Shown here: positions 23,404 to 31,738 of the stretch, piece by piece
Position numbering within the stretch: position 1 is the stretch's first letter
How the letters are laid out: the number at the start of each line of letters is the position of its first letter
Assembly: GCA_025935415.1 (NCBI GenBank)
Contig: JAICVI010000003.1
Location: forward strand, 1 to 44,783
Origin: Chloroflexota bacterium
GTDB taxonomy: Bacteria > Chloroflexota > Limnocylindria > Limnocylindrales > CSP1-4
Direction of reading: 5' to 3'
Length of the DNA stretch: 44,783 nt
Notes under the pieces: generated by a model
What the model was told of the DNA's origin: nothing
The model's input: the letters and a program-made list of their open reading frames with translations, nothing else
Database searches by the model: none
Position numbers and translations under genes: made by a program

Positions 23404-25311
23404 TCAGCCCTCGGCGATGACCCCGATCGAGACGCGGAAACCGGCCCGCCGCTGGAGCGGCGGCATGGCCGTCGACTGCCCGACAGGGCCGGAGGCGTCG
23501 AAGACCTTGCTCCACTCCTCGTTGAAGATGTCGAAGTCGGCCGAGTCCCGCAGCGACCAGTTCGCCCAGACGACCTTGTCGATCGAGGAGCCGGCCTCCT
23601 CCAGGCGCGCCTTGAGGTTCTCGAGGCACTGCCGGGCGTGCTCCTTGACGCCACCGGGCACGACGCGCTTGCCGTCCGCATCGACCGGCCCGACCGCCGA
23701 GATGTAGACCATGCCACCCGCCCGCGTGGCCTTGCCGCGACCCATCGCGAGGACAGACGGCGGCACCGCGTCCGCGTCCTTGAGCCCGAAGCGGCCCTTG
23801 AGCGTCCGGGTGGGCTTGTCCGGGTCTTCCGGCGGAATCCCGAACTCGCCCTTGGGGAGCTCCACCCCCGCCCGCGCGAACTGGCCCATGAACGTGGGCC
23901 GGACGCCGGTGGGGGCCAGATCGCCCTGGATCTTGCCGTCGACGACCGCGGTCTGCTGGTAGGTGAAGATGTCCTGGGTCAGGATCTCGTCGTCCTCGAT
24001 CCCGTAGACCTCGGTGATGTTCGTGACCTTGCGCGAGCCGTCCTTGAGCCGCGCGGTGTGGACGATGAGGTCGACCGCCGACGCGATCTGCTCGCGGATC
24101 GCGCGGAGCGGCAGCTCGTAGCCGGTCATGAGGACCATCGTCTCGAGGCGTCGGAGCATGTCCTTCGGCGTGTTCGCGTGGCCCGTTGAGAGCGAGCCGT
24201 CCTGGCCGGTGGTCATCGCCTGGAGCATGTCCAGGGCCTCGCCCGAGCGACACTCGCCGACGATGATCCGGTCGGGGCGCATGTGCATGGCGTTGCGCAG
24301 GAGGTCGCGGATCGTGATCTCGCCCTGGCCCTCGATGTTGGCCGGGCGCGCCTCCAGCGTGATCACGTGCTCCTGGCGCAGCTGCAGCTCGGCCGCGTCC
24401 TCGATGGTGACGATCCGCTCGTCGTTCGGGATGAACGACGAGACGACGTTCAGGAAGGTCGTCTTGCCGGAGCCCGTGCCACCGGACACGAAGATGTTCA
24501 GCCGCGCCGCCACGCACGACCGCAGGAACTCGAACATCTCCGGGGTCGCCGTCCCGAAGGAAATCAGGTTGTCGACCGTGTAGGGCGTCTTCGAGAACTT
24601 CCGGACGGTGATGACCGGGCCGATCAGCGAGAGCGGCGCGATGATCGCGTTGACGCGCGAGCCGTCGGGCAGGCGGGCGTCGACGCGCGGGCTCGTCTCG
24701 TCGATGCGCCGCCCCAGCGGGGTGATGATCCGGTCGATGATCCGGAGGACGTGCTCCTCGTTCAGGAACGCGGTGTCGACCTTCAGGATCTTGCCCTTGC
24801 GCTCGATGTAGATGTGATCGGGGCCATTGACCATGACCTCGGTGATGGTCGGGTCGTTGAGGAGCGGCTCGAGGGGCCCGAAGCCCGTGATCTCGTGGAT
24901 CATCTCCTCGACGAGGCGGACGCGCTCGTCCCGGGTGACGGCGAAGTTGTTCGCCTCGATGACCCGGTCGACGATGCCCTCGATCTTCGTCCTGGTGTCG
25001 GTCGCCGTGCCGTCGAGGAGCGTGTCGAAGGCGTTGATGACCTCGCCCTGCATCTTGATGCGGAGGTCGTGGATCATCTCCTCGCGAGCGACGGTCCTCG
25101 GGCCCGAGGGCTTGACGGGCTTGGCCTCGGGGATGATCGCGGGGAGATTCGAGCCTGGCGGCGCGTCGGGAAGCGCCGCCGCCCCATTGCCGGACGCATT
25201 GGCCGAGGCATTGGCCGACACATTGGCCGACTCGGCGGGTCGGGTGGCGGTGCCGGCCGCGGCGGCCTCAGCCTCCTGGGCCGCCTTGAGCTGCCGTTCG
25301 AGCAGCGACAT
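23404..25311 (-). CDS. CpaF/TadA-family secretion ATPase fused to a C-terminal RidA-like domain
   Basis: 635 aa from ATG 25311. Residues 1-75 are Ala/Asn-rich and disordered. Residues about 80-495 are a complete CpaF-type ATPase for Tad pilus/type II secretion assembly, with FGPLEPLLNDPTITEVMVNG, VRKFSKTPYTVDNL, Walker A SGGTGSGKTT (276-285), IEDAAELQL, RPDRIIVGECRSGEALDML, and DGSLSTGHAN (arginine-finger/His box). The core ends with the usual FARAGVELPKGEFGI. Then a linker and, at about 523-634, a RidA/YjgF-family fold: RAGGMVYISAVGPVDADG, HARQCLENLKARLEEAG, DKVVWANWSLRDSADFDIFN and RVSIGVIAEG. The residue aligned with the substrate-binding Arg of E. coli RidA (R105) looks like Gln612, so deaminase activity is doubtful. 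No tadB/tadC genes flank it. Confidence 0.85.
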   Translation of the reverse strand: MSLLERQLKAAQEAEAAAAGTATRPAESANVSANASANASGNGAAALPDAPPGSNLPAIIPEAKPVKPSGPRTVAREEMIHDLRIKMQGEVINAFDTLLDGTATDTRTKIEGIVDRVIEANNFAVTRDERVRLVEEMIHEITGFGPLEPLLNDPTITEVMVNGPDHIYIERKGKILKVDTAFLNEEHVLRIIDRIITPLGRRIDETSPRVDARLPDGSRVNAIIAPLSLIGPVITVRKFSKTPYTVDNLISFGTATPEMFEFLRSCVAARLNIFVSGGTGSGKTTFLNVVSSFIPNDERIVTIEDAAELQLRQEHVITLEARPANIEGQGEITIRDLLRNAMHMRPDRIIVGECRSGEALDMLQAMTTGQDGSLSTGHANTPKDMLRRLETMVLMTGYELPLRAIREQIASAVDLIVHTARLKDGSRKVTNITEVYGIEDDEILTQDIFTYQQTAVVDGKIQGDLAPTGVRPTFMGQFARAGVELPKGEFGIPPEDPDKPTRTLKGRFGLKDADAVPPSVLAMGRGKATRAGGMVYISAVGPVDADGKRVVPGGVKEHARQCLENLKARLEEAGSSIDKVVWANWSLRDSADFDIFNEEWSKVFDASGPVGQSTAMPPLQRRAGFRVSIGVIAEG

Positions 25312-25893
25312 CGACTCTTTCGACTCCCCCGCCTGCGGAGCGCCTCGACGCGAGCTTTGATCCGTCTGATCTTCGCGCTCGGTCCCGATCGGGATCAACC
25401 GTCCGAAGAACGCGCTGAGAATACATGCCGCCGCCCGGGCTCCCGTTCCAATCGGAAGTACTACGGGCGATGCGCCGCGGCGGCGGCTTCGCGGGACGGC
25501 ACGCACCGGCGTGCTCGTTGGGGTGTCGATCAGGGGCGGCGTGCATCCGCCTCGCGAGCGCTTCCGTCATCTACCAGCCCCCGCGGTATTGGACTGGCCG
25601 AAGGACCTCGTGGCGGGCTTCGCGGGCGGCGCCGGCGTCGGGTCGAGCGTGGGCGGATGCCCGGAACGCCCTCGGCGCCCCGCGCAGTCTCGTCCTGTAC
25701 CGCGCCCGGCGGTAGACGGAGGAGACCGGCCGCCCAAAGGCCCGCTGTACGGCCAGGGCCGATATTCGGAGGCAAGTGCCCCGCCGGTCGGAGCCACATG
25801 TGGCCACGGAATGCCATCCGGCATGCCCGCACCACGATTGCCGGCCGCCGTGGAGCGAGGAACGGGCCTTTGCTATGCTCCGCGCTCCGGCAT
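25312..25893. other. 582-nt region without a convincing gene
   Basis: Both strands were read. Open frames exist (for example a rightward one around 25511-25903 that runs into the tRNA) but none shows a recognisable domain or good start. A TATGCT box at 25874-25879 is a plausible -10 for the tRNA. I see no other feature. Confidence 0.5.
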
Positions 25894-25969
<76 letters not shown>

Positions 25970-26085
25970 ACTTCCAGCGCCGGCACAGAAGAGGCGGAAC
26001 CGACGAAGGTGCAGAACCAGATCGCGGCCCTCGCGCTTACCACCGGGTAGCCCGGCGCACGAAGGTGCGTCAGAGCTGCCCTTGC

Positions 26086-26114
26086 AACCCCTTGCCGATC
26101 GGCGAGGGGTTTTT
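26086..26114 (+). terminator. Rho-independent terminator between tRNA-Ala and leuS
   Basis: AACCCCTTGCCGA pairs with TCGGCGAGGGGTT (one T-G pair), followed by a run of T at 26110-26114. This is the clearest T-tract terminator in the window and should end the tRNA transcript. Confidence 0.88.
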
Positions 26115-26149
26115 GGTTGGGCGCGAGCCCCGGCGGCGGCGCCAATGGG

Positions 26150-26199
26150 GCGCACCCGAGCGGCGCACTCGACGGCGCACCCGAGCAGCGCACCCGAGC
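26150..26199. repeat. Four short tandem repeats in the leuS upstream region
   Basis: GCGCACCCGAGC occurs at 26150, 26175 and 26188, with a variant GCGCACTCGAC at 26163; the period is 12-13 bp. It lies between the terminator and the leuS start at 26265. Confidence 0.8.
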
Positions 26200-26264
26200 A
26201 GCGGCGTTGGCGGAGCCCGCAGCCGCCGTCACACTTGCACCACGCGACGATAGGAGCCACGACC

Positions 26265-28838
26265 GTGACCCAGACCGAAGACCCGAAGGAGCGGACCAGG
26301 ATCGAGCGGTATGACGCCGCCGCGATCGAGCCGCGCTGGCAGGCGCGCTGGGACGAGCTCGGGCTCTACAAGACCGACCTGACCGACACCCGCAAGCGCT
26401 ACTACCTGCTGACGATGTACCCGTACCCGTCGGGCGACCTGCACATCGGCCATTGGTACATCAAGACCCCGACGGACGCGATCGCGCGGTTCCACCGGAT
26501 GCACGGCGAGAACGTCTTCCTGCCGATCGGGTTCGACGCCTTCGGGCTGCCGGCCGAGAACGCGGCCATCAAGAACAAGATCAACCCGCGCGACTGGACG
26601 ATGAAGAACATCGAGAACATGCGCCGCCAGCTGCGGAGCATGGGCGCGACGTTCGACTGGGATTCCGAGGTCGTGACCGCCGACCCCGACTACTACAAGT
26701 GGAACCAGTGGTTCTTCCTGCAGTTTTACAAGGCCGGCCTCGCCTACCGCACGAAGTCCGCGGTCGACTGGTGCCCGAACGACGGGACGCTGGCGCGCGA
26801 GCAGGTCGAAGGCACGGAGCGGCGCTGCTGGCGCTGCGGCGCCAAGGTCGAGAAACGCGACCTGGACCAGTGGTACCTGCGCGTGACGAAGTACGCCGAC
26901 GAGCTGCTCGACTTCAGCGAGATCCGCTTCCCGGATCCGATCCGGATCCAGCAGACGAACTGGATCGGGCGGTCGGAGGGCGCGGAGGTGGTGTTCGAGG
27001 TCGCCCGTGATGGCGGTGGCGAGGACATCCGCGTCTTCACGACCCGGCCGGACACGCTCTTCGGCGCGACGTTCATGGTCCTGGCGCCCGAGCACCCGCT
27101 GGTCGGCTCGCTGACGGCCCCGGAGCGGAAGGCCGAGGTCGAGGCCTACGTCGCCCGAGCCCAGGAGCAGACCGAGATCGAGCGGATGTCGACCGACCGC
27201 GAGAAGACCGGTGTGGCGATCGGTGCCGACGCGATCAACCCGGTCAACGGCGAGCGGATCCCGATCTTCGTCGCGGACTACGTCCTGGGCGGCTACGGGA
27301 CCGGCGCGATCATGGCCGTGCCCGCGCACGACGAGCGCGACTTCGCGTTCGCGAAGCGGTTCGGCCTGCCCATCCGCCAGGTCGTCGCATCTGCGGCGGC
27401 CTCGGCTGCCGGCGCCGCTTCGGGCACCGCGGGCGAGCCCATCGAGGCGGCCTACGTCGCGCACTCCGATGGCGAGGTCCTGGTCAACAGCGGTGAGTAC
27501 TCGGGGCTGCCCGCAGACGAGGGTGGCCGGCGGATCGTCGCCTGGCTGGCGGAGCGCGGGAAGGGCAAGAAGGCGGTGACGTACCGGTTACGCGACTGGC
27601 TGATCAGCCGCCAGCGCTACTGGGGCACGCCCATCCCGATCATCTACTGCGATGTCCACGGGGTCGTGCCGGTGCCGGAGGAAGACCTGCCGGTTCGATT
27701 GCCCGACACGGTCGACTACGCGGGCAGCGGCGTGAACCCGCTGACCCGCGACGAGGCCTTCCTGAACGTCACCTGTCCGATCGGCGGCGAGCCGGCGCGA
27801 CGCGAGACGGACACGATGGACACGTTCATGGACTCGTCCTGGTACTGGTATCGCTACCTGTCGCCGGACAAGCCCGACGGCCCCATCGACCTCGACCTGA
27901 CCGAGGGCTGGACCCCCGTCGAGCAGTACACGGGTGGCGCCGAACACGCGGTCATGCACCTGCTCTATGCGCGCGAGTTCACGAAGATGATTCGCGACCT
28001 CGGGATGATCCAGCAGAACGAGCCGTGGCGGCGCGTGTTCAACCAGGGCCAGATCCTGGGCATGGACGGCGAACGGATGTCCAAGTCGCGGGGCAACACG
28101 CAGGACCCGGACGAGCTCGTCTCGAAGTACGGGGCGGACACCGTTCGCCTGTTCCTGATGTTCATGGGCCCGTGGGACCAGGGCGGGCCGTGGAGCCCGA
28201 CCGGAATCGGTGGCGTGCATCGCTTCCTGAGCCGTGTCTGGGCTCTGGCGCTGGACCCGCACTTCCGCGAGCCGGGTGATCCATCGTCCGGCACGTTGCC
28301 CGACGGGCAGGACGAGGGCACGGCCCGAGCTGCGCTGCGAGCGGCCGCGCACAAGACGCTGCGCGACGTGACGGTCGACTACGAGCACTTCCACTTCAAC
28401 ACGATGGTCGCGAAGCTCATGGAGCTCACGAACACGCTGTTCCGATATCGAGGCTCCCCGATCGCGGGCGGCTCCGAGTGGGACGAAGCCGTCGGGATGC
28501 TGCTGCAGATGCTGGCGCCGGCGGCGCCGCACATCACCGAGGAGCTGTGGGCACGAAGGCTCGCCGCTCGCGGCGAGGAATGGTCATCGATTCACGCGTC
28601 GCGCTGGCCCGAGGTCGATCAGTCGGCGGTCGTCGAGTCGACGCGCGAGATTCCGGTGCAGATCAACGGCAAGGTCCGCGACCGGGTCACGGTGCCGGCG
28701 GACGCCTCCGCGGCCGCGGTCCAGACGGCGGTGCTGGCGTCACCGCGGATCAAGGAGCTGCTCGCGGGACGCACGCCGGACCGGGTCATCCAGGCGGGTG
28801 GCGGAAAGCTCGTCAATCTGGTCGTCCGCGACGGCTGA
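26265..28838 (+). CDS. leuS: Leucyl-tRNA synthetase
   Basis: 857 aa, usual for bacterial LeuS, from GTG 26265 with GGAG 10 nt upstream; an upstream in-frame extension to 26082 runs through the terminator and is rejected. Class I aminoacyl-tRNA synthetase charging tRNA-Leu in the cytosol. HIGH motif: YPYPSGDLHIGHWYIK. CP1 editing domain: TTRPDTLFGATFMVL and YGTGAIMAVPAHDERD, with a short Ala-rich insertion after FGLPIRQVV. Zn-binding ribbon: RRCWRCGAKVEKRDLDQWYL. KMSKS motif: GERMSKSRGNTQDP. The C-terminal anticodon-binding region and the leucine-specific tail (INGKVRDRVTVPADA) are intact. Confidence 0.97.
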   Translation: MTQTEDPKERTRIERYDAAAIEPRWQARWDELGLYKTDLTDTRKRYYLLTMYPYPSGDLHIGHWYIKTPTDAIARFHRMHGENVFLPIGFDAFGLPAENAAIKNKINPRDWTMKNIENMRRQLRSMGATFDWDSEVVTADPDYYKWNQWFFLQFYKAGLAYRTKSAVDWCPNDGTLAREQVEGTERRCWRCGAKVEKRDLDQWYLRVTKYADELLDFSEIRFPDPIRIQQTNWIGRSEGAEVVFEVARDGGGEDIRVFTTRPDTLFGATFMVLAPEHPLVGSLTAPERKAEVEAYVARAQEQTEIERMSTDREKTGVAIGADAINPVNGERIPIFVADYVLGGYGTGAIMAVPAHDERDFAFAKRFGLPIRQVVASAAASAAGAASGTAGEPIEAAYVAHSDGEVLVNSGEYSGLPADEGGRRIVAWLAERGKGKKAVTYRLRDWLISRQRYWGTPIPIIYCDVHGVVPVPEEDLPVRLPDTVDYAGSGVNPLTRDEAFLNVTCPIGGEPARRETDTMDTFMDSSWYWYRYLSPDKPDGPIDLDLTEGWTPVEQYTGGAEHAVMHLLYAREFTKMIRDLGMIQQNEPWRRVFNQGQILGMDGERMSKSRGNTQDPDELVSKYGADTVRLFLMFMGPWDQGGPWSPTGIGGVHRFLSRVWALALDPHFREPGDPSSGTLPDGQDEGTARAALRAAAHKTLRDVTVDYEHFHFNTMVAKLMELTNTLFRYRGSPIAGGSEWDEAVGMLLQMLAPAAPHITEELWARRLAARGEEWSSIHASRWPEVDQSAVVESTREIPVQINGKVRDRVTVPADASAAAVQTAVLASPRIKELLAGRTPDRVIQAGGGKLVNLVVRDG

Positions 28839-29046
28839 GCCCCTGGATGCCCGTGCATTCGATGCAATGTTGCGACCGAACAACGATGGGACGGCGCCGT
28901 CGCTGCGCAGCCCAGGCCGGTCTGATGAGTGATCGGAGCAGCCTGTCGAGGGAAGCAACCGTTGCGTCCCCGAATCGAGCTCCTGCGGAAGGTTCGCGGT
29001 CGCACTCCCGTCCGAAGATTGCATCTGCTGCAAGGCGAGCCAATCG

Positions 29047-29403
29047 ATGAGGTTCGACTCCTGGGACGAGAACCTCGCCTCGCACACGCCCGAGGTGCGG
29101 GCGGCGGCCCGCGCCCTCGAGACGATCATCCGCGATGAGCTGCCCGACGTGGTCGTCCAGTACGACCCCGGCAACGGACTCCTTGCCTTCGGCCGCTCGA
29201 TGAAGATGCGCGACCTGCTCTTTGCGCTGATCCCGCACGCCGGGTGGGTGAACCTCCAGCTCGCCGATGGCGCCGCGCTCCCGAACCCCGATGGGCTCAT
29301 CGAGGGCACGGGCAAGAAGATTCGCCACATCAAGGTGCGGTCTCCGAAGGCCGCGGAGGACGATCGCCTCCGGGCCGCGATCCGAGGCCAGCTGGCTCGC
29401 TAG
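29047..29403 (+). CDS. DUF1801-type small protein
   Basis: 118 aa. The fold region (DELPDVVVQYDPGNGLLAFG, LLFALIPHAGWVNLQLADGA, and GKKIRHIKVRSPKAAEDDRL) is typical of the DUF1801/YdhG-like family, which is small, cytosolic and of unknown function. It stands alone after leuS with a 208-nt spacer in which I see no further gene. It converges on the CGNR regulator with a 10-nt gap. Confidence 0.8.
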   Translation: MRFDSWDENLASHTPEVRAAARALETIIRDELPDVVVQYDPGNGLLAFGRSMKMRDLLFALIPHAGWVNLQLADGAALPNPDGLIEGTGKKIRHIKVRSPKAAEDDRLRAAIRGQLAR

Positions 29404-29413
29404 CTCCGCGCGG

Positions 29414-30049
29414 CTAGTTCGGGCGCGGGTGCTTCGCCTCGTGCTCCTCGGCTTCCTTGAGGCGGGCGCGGTAGCGCGCCGCCTTCGCCTGGTTGCCGCA
29501 GGAGCGCATGTCGCACCAGCGGCGCCGGCCGGTCGGCGAGGAGTCGAAGAACGCCCACCGGCAACGGTCGTTCGCGCAGACGCGGAGGCGCTCGGGACGC
29601 CCGGTGGCCAGCTCTTCGATGATCGCCTCGGCGATCAGGGCGAGCGCGTCGTCGACGGGCGTCTCGGCGTGGCGGTGGCCGATGCGGAGGGCGGTGCCGT
29701 CGAGCTCGATGCGCGTCGGGCGGCGCTGCTCGAGGACGGCGTTCACGAGGTGGACCGCGTCGGCGTCCGGTGGCCGGCCTTCGACGACCGAGTCGACGAT
29801 CTCGCGCAGCGCGCTGCGGACACGCCGGATCCGCGCGAGGTCAGTGTCGAGGAGCGCGATCCCGGCGTCGGGATGCACGAGCTCGTGCTCGAGGAACCAC
29901 ATCGCGGCGTCCGCTGGACTCTCGAGGTGCTCGTCGCGCAGGTGCTGCTCGTCCGTTCGGCCGTGGCCGGGGTGGAGCGTGTTGAGGAAGTCGAGGGCCG
30001 ACTCCAGATCGATGCCGTGCGAGTGCTCGGCGGGGGAGATGTTGCCCAT
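29414..30049 (-). CDS. ABATE/CGNR zinc-finger transcription regulator
   Basis: 211 aa from ATG 30049 (MGNISPAEHSHGID); a longer frame to 30343 is antisense to the divergent genes and rejected. The N-terminal ABATE region (LESALDFLNTL, ELREIVDSV-like helices, VNAVLEQRR) is followed by the C-terminal CGNR zinc finger: RVCANDRCRWAFFDSS, then GRRRWCDMRSCGNQAKAARYRAR. Four Cys and the CGN-x-x-K/R pattern are present. Members are thought to be stress- or metabolite-responsive DNA-binding regulators. It is divergent from two very small genes behind a consensus promoter, which suggests that it controls them. Confidence 0.9.
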   Translation of the reverse strand: MGNISPAEHSHGIDLESALDFLNTLHPGHGRTDEQHLRDEHLESPADAAMWFLEHELVHPDAGIALLDTDLARIRRVRSALREIVDSVVEGRPPDADAVHLVNAVLEQRRPTRIELDGTALRIGHRHAETPVDDALALIAEAIIEELATGRPERLRVCANDRCRWAFFDSSPTGRRRWCDMRSCGNQAKAARYRARLKEAEEHEAKHPRPN

Positions 30050-30093
30050 GTGGTTAGCGTCCCGTTTCCATGTCGATAACCACTCTACAGCGG

Positions 30094-30122
30094 TTGACAG
30101 GTTACGCGCAAGAGGGTAATGT
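30094..30122 (+). promoter_or_regulatory. Consensus sigma-70 promoter for the small-gene pair
   Basis: TTGACA at 30094-30099, exactly 17 nt, then TAATGT at 30117-30122, 60 nt before the ATG at 30182. The -35 matches the consensus fully. It is one of the best promoters in the window. Confidence 0.8.
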
Positions 30123-30160
30123 ACACACCGTAACCAATGAAGCCATAGAAACGGGTTACG
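30100..30160. promoter_or_regulatory. Repeated GGTTACG half-sites, candidate operator of the CGNR regulator
   Basis: GGTTACG at 30100-30106, its complement CGTAACC at 30129-30135, and GGTTACG again at 30154-30160. The first lies in the promoter spacer, and the pair forms an inverted repeat spanning the -10. A regulator bound here would control the small genes, and perhaps the CGNR gene itself. Confidence 0.5.
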
Positions 30161-30181
30161 GACCAGGGAAGGAGGCCACCG

Positions 30182-30298
30182 ATGGCGCTCTTGATCGAAA
30201 TCGCTCTGCCGCTTGCGCTGTTCGCGATCCTCGCGATCGCCGCCATGTCGTGGGGCGCCGATTCCCGTCCGAGCCTGGGCGACGACCACGCCCGGTAG
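30182..30298 (+). CDS. 38-residue single-pass membrane peptide
   Basis: ATG preceded 6 nt upstream by AAGGAGG, an excellent ribosome binding site, under a consensus promoter. The peptide begins MALLIEIALPLALFAILAIA (one membrane segment), then AMSWGADSRPS and a charged end DDHAR. It is too short for standard gene callers. It and the 83-residue gene 13 nt downstream form a probable operon divergent from the CGNR regulator. Role unknown; a small membrane effector or sensor is a guess. Confidence 0.65.
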   Translation: MALLIEIALPLALFAILAIAAMSWGADSRPSLGDDHAR

Positions 30299-30311
30299 GA
30301 GACCCGACCAC

Positions 30312-30563
30312 ATGCAGCACCAGAACACGGAGTTTCTTCCCATGCACGCATTCGCGCCGTACCTTCTCGCAATCCATCAGCGAGACCTGCTCCAGGAGGC
30401 CGAGAGCACGCGGCGAGCGCGCCTCGCGGCGGCCGCCCAGCGCGGCGTCCCGGCTTGGCGCCGGGGCCTCGGCGGATTCCTCGCCCTTGCCGCCCGATCA
30501 GTCGATCCGACCATCGGCGAGCGCCAGGGGAAGGGCCGCGGCGCACGAGCCATGGCTGCCTAG
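30312..30563 (+). CDS. 83-residue protein of unknown function
   Basis: ATG 30312 with GGAG 10 nt upstream. Sequence starts MQHQNTEFLPMHAFAPYLLA and contains a Gln/Glu/Arg-rich helix (HQRDLLQEAESTRRARLAAA) followed by a moderately hydrophobic stretch (LGGFLALAARSVDPT) and a basic Gly tail. An in-frame ATG at 30342 is an alternative start. It overlaps nothing and follows the 38-residue gene by 13 nt. No family recognised. Confidence 0.6.
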   Translation: MQHQNTEFLPMHAFAPYLLAIHQRDLLQEAESTRRARLAAAAQRGVPAWRRGLGGFLALAARSVDPTIGERQGKGRGARAMAA

Positions 30564-30633
30564 CCTCCCGGCATGACAACCGAACACGAGGGCTCACCCG
30601 CTCCTCCAGGCGGGCGCGATGCCGCCGCCTGAG

Positions 30634-30675
30634 GCCCCGATCACTCGACACCGTCGATGACGATCGGGGCTTCTC
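30634..30675 (+). terminator. Terminator after the small-gene operon
   Basis: GCCCCGATC (30634-30642) pairs with GATCGGGGC (30662-30670) around a nested small stem (TCGAC/GTCGA), followed by TTCTC. It lies 71 nt after the 83-residue gene. Confidence 0.7.
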
Positions 30676-30704
30676 GATTCCCCTTCTGGTGCGTTCCCGC
30701 CGGT

Positions 30705-30724
30705 CAGATAAGCCGCAGATAAGC
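30705..30724. repeat. Two CAGATAAGC repeats 11 bp apart upstream of comEA
   Basis: CAGATAAGC at 30705-30713 and 30716-30724, on the same helical face. The 280-nt stretch between the terminator and comEA (30676-30949) shows no gene. A competence-regulator site is possible but not identified. Confidence 0.4.
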
Positions 30725-30949
30725 GGGCGCCGGTAGGTTTCGCATCGACGCCTCGACCGACGAAGTGCCCCGACGGCCGAGGCGTTCACTTTCCGGCCCG
30801 CCGAGTCGCCCGCCGCCACCCCGTCGAGCAGCTGGACGAGCCGCCCGCCGAACCATCCCGCTGTACCTCGTGAGCCCCCGCCCGCCGGCAACGAACCGAG
30901 CCCGCAGCAGTCGCCGGATCCCGCCCGTAGCCGCCGGATCGAGGCAGCC

Positions 30950-31735
30950 ATGGAGCAATCGACGCCAGCGTGGCGCGTCTTCGACGACCCTGCGGCGAGC
31001 GGCGCCGCCGGTGCCCCGCCGGGGCAGGCCGGGGTGCCCGGCGATCAGACCCTGGGCCCGGTCGCGCTCGCGTCCCCGAATGTCCTGCTCGCGCTGGCGG
31101 CACTCGTGGGCGCCGTGTTGATCGGCGGCGTCGCGTTCGCCCTGGCGATCAGTGGGTCCGGAGACGGCGCCGTCCTCGGGCCGCCCACCCAGACAGCGGC
31201 CGGGCCAGTGGAGAGTGCTGCGACGCCGGCCGCTGGGGAGCTCGTGGTCGATGTGGGCGGCGCGGTCGCACAGCCGGGCCTGTACCACCTGCCTGCGGGA
31301 TCGCGGGTCGGTGACGCGGTCGACGCCGCGGGCGGATTTGGTCCCCGCGTGGACGTGGGTCGCGTCGGGCGGGAGCTCAATCTCGCCGCGGCGCTGACGG
31401 ACGGGCAGCAGATCCGGGTGGCGTCGCGGGACGATCCGCCACCAGCGGCGGGCGGCAGCGGAGCCGGGAACGGCAATGGCGCGGGCACCGGTGGCTCCGG
31501 GACGAGCGGATCCGGCGGTCAGATCGGGTCTGGACCCGGCGGCGGGCTGGTCGACCTGAACACCGCGACGCAGTCGGAGCTGGAGGCGCTGCCAGGGATC
31601 GGGCCAGTGACCGCCACGAAGATCATCGCCGCCCGGGAGTCGGCGCCCTTCAAGGCGGTCGAAGACCTTCGCGAGCGCGGCCTCGTGGGCGAGAAGACCT
31701 TCGGGGACCTCAAGGCGCTCGTCACGGTCGACTGA
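30950..31735 (+). CDS. comEA: Competence protein ComEA (SLBB plus helix-hairpin-helix)
   Basis: 261 aa. A membrane segment after a polar N-terminus (ASPNVLLALAALVGAVLIGGVAFALA, residues about 43-68) anchors the protein. An SLBB domain (about 94-160) follows (ELVVDVGGAVAQPGLYHLPAG, ELNLAAALTDGQQIRV). A Gly/Ser linker leads to the tandem helix-hairpin-helix DNA-binding module (LVDLNTATQSELEALPGIGP, ATKIIAARES, FKAVEDLRERGLVGEKTFGDL). ComEA binds incoming double-stranded DNA at the cell surface and passes it to ComEC. comEC starts 3 nt downstream, so they are co-transcribed. Confidence 0.93.
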   Translation: MEQSTPAWRVFDDPAASGAAGAPPGQAGVPGDQTLGPVALASPNVLLALAALVGAVLIGGVAFALAISGSGDGAVLGPPTQTAAGPVESAATPAAGELVVDVGGAVAQPGLYHLPAGSRVGDAVDAAGGFGPRVDVGRVGRELNLAAALTDGQQIRVASRDDPPPAAGGSGAGNGNGAGTGGSGTSGSGGQIGSGPGGGLVDLNTATQSELEALPGIGPVTATKIIAARESAPFKAVEDLRERGLVGEKTFGDLKALVTVD

Positions 31736-31738
31736 GCC

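Noticed and set aside
22151-24517. 788-residue leftward frame across the membrane protein and CpaF gene
   Set aside because: Its translation in the CpaF part is a shifted frame (Arg/Gly/His-rich) and it is antisense to the gene at 22220.
26086-26264. T-box riboswitch upstream of leuS
   Set aside because: The T-box AGGGTGG-type sequence is missing, and the hairpin is best explained as the end of the tRNA transcript.
30590-30650. 19-residue leader-like peptide before the 30634 terminator
   Set aside because: ATG with no ribosome site and no run of regulatory codons; probably chance.
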